Origin: an uncultured Bacteroidales bacterium
GTDB lineage: Bacteria > Bacteroidota > Bacteroidia > Bacteroidales > Muribaculaceae
Assembly: GCA_900554845.1 (NCBI GenBank)
Contig: USIY01000091.1
Coordinates: 1-8,007, forward strand
Direction: 5' to 3'
DNA length: 8,007 nucleotides
This document shows positions 5,834 to 8,007 of the stretch, in pieces; within the stretch, counting starts at the first letter, position 1, and each line of letters starts with the position of its first letter. A program made the translations under genes and the position numbers. The notes beneath the pieces were generated by a model that saw only the letters and a list, made by a program, of their open reading frames with translations, searched no databases and was not told the origin of the DNA.

Positions 5834-6167
5834 ATATAAACGCAAAAATCCGCTTTTTAGTTCATCAATCCGCTGAAACAAGGGATCCTTCCGGATGGAG
5901 AAAGCTCCGAAGGAGAGGTCGCCGATCCCGCTTTTATATCTGTTGCCCATTGTGTTGACAAATGGCCGGCGGCTATGAGCACGCCTTTCCATACCATGGT
6001 AAAGCCGGAGGTTTGGAGAACCTCCTCTCCATATCACGCGCCTTCTGTTCTTATGTGTTTATGTCTAAAATACTTAGGAGACTTGGAAGTCTCCTCTCCA
6101 CCACACAGCTTCTAATGTCAAAAAAGCACACCAGTTTTTCTGTCAAAAAAATCAAGGAGAGGCTACG
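5834..6167. other. Intergenic repeat region
   Basis: No convincing gene. Beyond the composite repeat at 5965-6105 there are further small stems, for example ATCC/GGAT (loop TTCC, near 5883-5894) and CTCC/GGAG (loop GAA, near 5906-5916). An A7 run at 6145-6151 forms a T-run just after the membrane-protein gene on the minus strand and may help end its transcription, though no strong stem precedes it. A minus-strand frame ending near 5780 spans this region but overlaps repeats and a promoter. Confidence 0.6.
5965..6105 (+). repeat. Composite hairpin repeat, copy 2
   Basis: This holds in order: a GGCGGC...CACGCC hairpin (5968-5984) with CTTTCCATACC; a perfect stem GGAGGTT (6007-6013), loop TGGAG, AACCTCC (6019-6025) with TCTCCATATCACG; a CTTATG/TTTATG stretch; and a perfect stem GGAGACT (6077-6083), loop TGGA, AGTCTCC (6088-6094) with TCTCCACCA. 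The first half matches 3853-3920 and the second half matches 4070-4170, so this copy joins both arrangements. Confidence 0.75.
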
Positions 6168-6725
6168 CTATTGTCGGATACTTGGTCTGAGGACTACCGG
6201 GATGCCGAAGGCGCCGGGGGAGACGTGCGTCTCCAGGTGCTGGCCTTTTTTGAGACGACGGGCTTGAGTGGCGGAAAGGTAAATGGTCACGAGGTGACCG
6301 TCCTCCAGCCGAAGGTCGGCGTAATGATCTTTGTAGGTTTCGCCGGTGGGTGCGTAACGGCCCCGTCTGATACGTTTGGTGCGGTGACGGGTCTTATAAT
6401 ACCGGCGCTCTACAGTTGCGGTAGTTGGTGTGGAATTATTGTCATCGGCACCGATGTAATTGACTACATAGAAAGCCCCGGTAAATATGGAGAATAGAAG
6501 CAGAATCCAGGATACCAGGCGCAAAGGATAATTCTTGAACGGTATCACACTCATGTCTTTATTGGCGAGCAATATAGACAGGACTATTGCAACAGCCAGA
6601 CATATGGCGCAGACAATCCATGGATTGACTAAAGTGACGGTACGCAGTCCCAAAAATGCACCGATCCCTAAAACGGCAAGCAGTCCCAATAGCACTCTTG
6701 CGGCGTTAATCCAAAATTTCTTCAT
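6168..6725 (-). CDS. Predicted three-helix membrane protein, function unknown
   Basis: A 185-aa protein. Residues 8-29, 35-54 and 68-90 form three hydrophobic segments suited to membrane helices, the first directly after a short basic start (MKKFW). After the third helix comes a low-complexity Asn/Thr linker (95-104), then a very basic stretch (KTRHRTKRIRRGR, 111-123), then a compact polar domain of probable beta strands (DLRLEDGHLVTIYL, 137-150; KGQHLETHV, 160-168; AFGIPVV, 172-178). The layout, with helices first and a small beta domain last, recalls uncharacterised membrane proteins such as DUF3592-like ones, but I cannot assign a family. The start at 6725 is the only ATG that places a membrane segment at the N-terminus. 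The nearest upstream DNA is repeat sequence, and no exact TAnnTTTG box was found. Confidence 0.75.
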   Translation of the reverse strand: MKKFWINAARVLLGLLAVLGIGAFLGLRTVTLVNPWIVCAICLAVAIVLSILLANKDMSVIPFKNYPLRLVSWILLLFSIFTGAFYVVNYIGADDNNSTPTTATVERRYYKTRHRTKRIRRGRYAPTGETYKDHYADLRLEDGHLVTIYLSATQARRLKKGQHLETHVSPGAFGIPVVLRPSIRQ

Positions 6726-6741
6726 GATGTTTTAGTTTTTT

Positions 6742-6806
6742 GACATTAAGAACATAAGTACATAAGGCTACGCGTGTTTATCTTTTGTTCTTATGTTATT
6801 ATGTCA
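6742..6806. repeat. AT-rich inverted repeat ACATAAG/CTTATGT, copy 2
   Basis: The left arm AAGAACATAAGTACATAAG (6748-6766) is identical over 19 bases to 3976-3994 and is likewise preceded by TTTTTTGAC. The right arm (6787-6806) is GTTCTTATGTTATTATGTCA, able to pair with the left arm across about 20 bases of spacer. It lies just upstream of the membrane-protein start, within its likely leader or promoter region. Confidence 0.65.
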
Positions 6807-6883
6807 GAAATTTTTGGACAGGAGAACAGGAAAAACATTAGTTACAATGGTTTAGCCTTCTCTTTGAAACTCTGAATATCATA

Positions 6884-6937
6884 ATTTAAACCTCTGTGTA
6901 GCCTTTGCGGTCTCTGCGGCTCTGCGCGGGTTTAAAT
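6884..6937. repeat. GCAGAG-type repeat, copy 2, bracketed by a 9-bp inverted repeat
   Basis: The core 6891-6928 matches 4286-4323 at 33 of 38 bases. In this copy it is enclosed by ATTTAAACC (6884-6892) and GGTTTAAAT (6929-6937), perfect reverse complements that the first copy lacks. Confidence 0.6.
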
Positions 6938-6940
6938 AAG

Positions 6941-7030
6941 GGCGCATGGCGCCGACAAATGGCCGGAGGTTTGGAGAACCTCCTTTCCATAACACGTGCC
7001 CTTCTGTTCTTATGTTCTTATGTCCAAAAA
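6941..7030 (+). repeat. Hairpin repeat block, copy 3
   Basis: A perfect stem GGCGC/GCGCC with loop ATG (6941-6953) is followed by GGAGGTT (6965-6971), loop TGGAG, AACCTCC (6977-6983), then TTTCCATAACACGTGCC and CTTCTGTTCTTATG words. The hairpin and tail match those at 3892 and 6007. Confidence 0.7.
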
Positions 7031-7051
7031 AAAGAGGTCCTTATGTCCACT

Positions 7052-7969
7052 TCAGTTTTCCGAATTGTATTCGTTGCGGAAAACCGAGGGACTTTTGCCC
7101 GTGACGCGTTTGAACATTCGGGTGAAATGCTGCGGATACTGGAATCCGAGGTCATAGGCAATAATGCTCACATCATTGTCGGAGGTGAGGAGCCTGCGTT
7201 TGGCTTCGGCTATGATTCTCAGTGCGATTATGTCCTGAGGGGAGCTGCCGGTCTCGCGCTTGATAAGATCGCCGAAATAGCCCGGCGTAAGATTCGCCTT
7301 TTCCGCGAAATATGACACCCTTGGTATTTCATTCACACTTTTGCCGCTTGCGAAGATCTCGGAAAGCTGCTTCTCGAACGCGGCGACCACCGAGGAGTTC
7401 ACACTGTGCCGCGTGATGAACTGACGGTCATAGAAACGGCTGAGATATTCCAGCAGCAACTGTATGTTGGCCGATATCAGGTCGGCGGAGTGCTTGTCGA
7501 CTGGATGCTCTATCTCCTCGTTTATCTTTTTGAGACAGTCCAGAAAAATCGCCCTTTCCCGTTCCGACAGATGCAAGGCCTCGCGCTGAGAGTATTTGAA
7601 ATAGCCGAAATTGGCAATTTTATCCGCCAAAGGTGTACCGTAAATTAGGTCAGGATGGAACATAAGGCCAAGCACATCGTGGGCTATCGGCATATTCGTG
7701 CTGTCCACGTCAATCACCTGGCCGGGGGAGAAACATACCACCGTACCTTCCTGATAATCATAGTACTCACGGCCATATTTAATGGTGCAGTTCACGCCAT
7801 TCTTCAGAAATATGGCATAGACGCCATATTTAAGTCTCACGCGGTCGTAATCACGTTTTGTGGCCTTGTTAAGGTCAATTACTGTCACCAGCGGGTGCAG
7901 GGATTCAAGGCCATAGATCTTGTTGTAGGCGTCGATTGAATCCAGATTCAGTATGTCGGGAGTTTTCAT
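7052..7969 (-). CDS. AraC-family transcriptional regulator
   Basis: A complete 305-aa cytoplasmic DNA-binding protein. Residues about 25-115 form a beta-rich, cupin-like sensor region (GVYAIFLKNG, then DYQEGTVVCFSPGQV at 71-85). A helical dimerisation/linker part covers about 130-200. The C-terminus is a two-helix-turn-helix AraC domain: first HTH at about 217-238 (FAEKANLTPGYFGDLIKRE), second HTH at about 268-290 (IIAYDLGFQYPQHFTRMFKR), closing with the characteristic GKSP (291-294). This architecture is typical of the numerous Bacteroidales AraC regulators; the effector and targets cannot be read from sequence. The ATG at 7969 gives the usual length, and 38 bases of upstream sequence remain before the window edge, too little to define a promoter. 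The gene ends in repeats and is about 330 bp from the membrane-protein gene on the same strand, so co-transcription is possible but not shown. Confidence 0.92.
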   Translation of the reverse strand: MKTPDILNLDSIDAYNKIYGLESLHPLVTVIDLNKATKRDYDRVRLKYGVYAIFLKNGVNCTIKYGREYYDYQEGTVVCFSPGQVIDVDSTNMPIAHDVLGLMFHPDLIYGTPLADKIANFGYFKYSQREALHLSERERAIFLDCLKKINEEIEHPVDKHSADLISANIQLLLEYLSRFYDRQFITRHSVNSSVVAAFEKQLSEIFASGKSVNEIPRVSYFAEKANLTPGYFGDLIKRETGSSPQDIIALRIIAEAKRRLLTSDNDVSIIAYDLGFQYPQHFTRMFKRVTGKSPSVFRNEYNSEN

Positions 7970-8007
7970 GCCGCAATTTTATTTCGAAGTTGTTTAAACT
8001 AATTTAC

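Larger units (their letters stand above)
6726..7051. other. Intergenic region made largely of dispersed repeats
   Basis: About 325 bp between the membrane-protein gene and the AraC-type gene. It contains second or third copies of three repeat types (ATAAG hairpin, GCAGAG-type unit, GGAGGTT hairpin). An A8 run at 7026-7033 gives the AraC transcript a T-run on the minus strand, but without a strong stem before it. No gene is supported. Confidence 0.6.

Noticed and set aside
5780..6037. 85-codon minus-strand frame
   Set aside because: It runs through the GGAGGTT hairpin repeat and the consensus promoter and has no domain signature. It may be a decayed gene end but is not supported as a gene.
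7974..7981. TAAAATTG as a promoter box for the AraC gene
   Set aside because: One mismatch to TAnnTTTG, and it lies only four bases from the ATG, which would put the transcription start inside the coding sequence.

Overview
The window looks like a chromosomal segment of a gut Bacteroidales bacterium (possibly Prevotella- or Muribaculaceae-like; genus not determinable from sequence alone). Reasons: the -7 promoter motif TAnnTTTG lies upstream of two protein genes and one likely small RNA, strong Shine-Dalgarno sequences are absent, the AraC-type regulator resembles the many found in Bacteroidales, and gene-poor spacers are filled with short palindromic repeats.

Layout, left to right. (1) 1-3437, minus strand: a complete 1079-aa SNF2-type helicase with an N-terminal phospholipase-D-like region, of the kind usually found in restriction or defence loci. 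Three bases after its stop another ORF starts and runs off the left edge. (2) 3438-4906: about 1.47 kb without a convincing gene. It contains a candidate helicase promoter, a 22-bp palindrome, a long-range inverted repeat (37 of 41 bases matching, about 980 bp apart), and many hairpin repeats. (3) 4907-5728, plus strand: a DUF3800 protein (predicted RNase H-like fold), divergent from the helicase. (4) 5719-5833, minus strand: a consensus promoter firing into a two-tier hairpin followed by seven Us. This reads as a roughly 80-nt small RNA gene convergent with, and slightly overlapping, the 3' end of the DUF3800 gene. (5) 5834-6167: composite hairpin repeats. (6) 6168-6725, minus strand: a three-helix membrane protein of unknown function. 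(7) 6726-7051: further copies of the same repeat families. (8) 7052-7969, minus strand: an AraC-family transcription regulator.

How the parts relate: the helicase plus its downstream ORF looks like the end of a defence or restriction operon whose other members would lie to the left. The DUF3800 gene and its convergent RNA could be a separate small module or part of the same accessory island. The membrane protein and the AraC regulator share a strand but are separated by about 330 bp of repeats, so they are not clearly one operon. The main unexplained signals are the likely small RNA, the hairpin repeats whose stems change in a base-pair-preserving way, and the inverted repeats between the two divergent genes. 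No transposase, integrase, tRNA, rRNA or CRISPR array was seen.
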